A stretch of 64,000 bases of DNA from Nocardioides terrae. GTDB taxonomy: Bacteria; Actinomycetota; Actinomycetes; Propionibacteriales; Nocardioidaceae. Below the pieces are notes generated by a model that saw nothing but the letters and a program-made list of their open reading frames with translations, did no database searches and had not been told where the DNA came from. The number at the start of each line of letters is the position of its first letter. Within the stretch, counting starts at the first letter, position 1. Shown here piece after piece: positions 63,791 to 64,000 of the stretch. The DNA lies in the NCBI RefSeq assembly GCF_900112345.1, contig NZ_FOLB01000001.1, positions 124,001 to 188,000 of the forward strand, read 5' to 3'. Made by a program: the position numbers and the translations under genes.

Positions 63791-63947
63791 GGCCCTTCGC
63801 TCTCCCGTTCGTGTGGTGTCCACGACACCATGCCGGAATGCGGACCCCGACGCCTGCATTTGGTGGCGTGTGGGTCTAGCCTTGACGACCGGAACTCGTT
63901 CCACCGCATCGACAGCGCGCTCATTTCCGGAAGAGGCGATCCAAGCC

Positions 63948-64000
63948 GTGCCGCAGCCTTCAGGCAACCCGTCCCCCAACTCCACCGAGGTCCCCGCCGA
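63948..64000 (+). CDS. Start of a gene running off the right edge, possibly kgd/sucA
   Basis: GTG 63948 with GGAAGAGG about 11 bases upstream opens a frame of 17 full codons (VPQPSGNPSPNSTEVPA), continuing past the window. The 157-base gap before it suits a promoter. A Ser/Pro/Asn-rich lead ending in STEVPA is how I recall Nocardioides 2-oxoglutarate dehydrogenase/decarboxylase proteins beginning, but this is too short to be sure. Confidence 0.35.
   Translation, partial: MPQPSGNPSPNSTEVPA

Overview
The window is 64 kb of very GC-rich, almost fully coding DNA with frequent GTG starts and 4-base ATGA/GTGA overlaps. It contains NucS/EndoMS, a SigE-type ECF sigma factor, a DUF222/HNH (13E12-type) gene and a Rho with a long N-terminal insert. 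This points to a high-GC actinobacterium, most likely a Nocardioidaceae (Nocardioides-like) chromosome; that placement is inference from gene content, not a search. I see no rRNA, insertion sequence, prophage, CRISPR array or plasmid/ICE module, and no gap between genes exceeds 300 bases.

Layout. 1-14 kb holds mixed housekeeping and accessory genes: an EamA transporter, a CGNR regulator, an ECF sigma factor with a membrane partner, an alpha/beta hydrolase, a TMEM175 channel, an MFS transporter, a 13E12/HNH protein under a probable LexA box, an oddly arranged 3-hydroxyacyl-CoA dehydrogenase, a frameshifted winged-helix/hydrolase fusion, a methyltransferase, nucS, and a CitA/CitB-type two-component system. 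14.4-17.5 kb is a tctCBA tricarboxylate uptake operon that this system probably controls. 18-22 kb carries a B12-dependent mutase (MeaA/Ecm type) near a PduO-type cobalamin adenosyltransferase, plus a STAS protein and a lytic transglycosylase. 22-28.6 kb has an MFS exporter and a 1143-residue SARP/AAA regulator divergent from a flavin oxidase.

28.6-57.8 kb is the conserved actinobacterial core block. Read along the minus strand it runs argS-lysA-hom-thrC-thrB-rho-[insert]-rpmE-prfA-prmC-tsaC-wecA-atpI-atpZ-atpBEFHAGDC-DUF2550. I recall the same order in Mycobacterium tuberculosis from argS through atpC, with the cobalamin adenosyltransferase and nucS further on. Here rho and rpmE are split by about 7 kb of accessory genes: gluconate uptake with its regulator, a NarL-type two-component system, and an MMPL exporter. 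tRNA-Arg(CCG) sits head to head with argS. 58-64 kb holds a secreted Ig-like/GDPD-like protein, a DUF421 protein, a lipoamide-dehydrogenase-like flavoprotein, an LCP cell-wall ligase, a lipoprotein, and the first codons of a gene that may be kgd/sucA.

Regulation visible in sequence: twelve genes have a TANNNT hexamer (one is CANNNT) ending 6-8 bases before the start codon, the signature of leaderless transcripts. There is a near-consensus CRP/GlxR site at the ATP-synthase promoter, a LexA box at the HNH gene, a triple 9-bp tandem repeat before tctC, and palindromes before meaA, the gluconate genes, the MMPL gene and rho. I found no clearly new multi-gene system. The most interesting items are the regulatory sites, the frameshift in a C6 run, the Q/N-rich Rho insert, the permuted dehydrogenase and the degenerate GDPD-like secreted protein.
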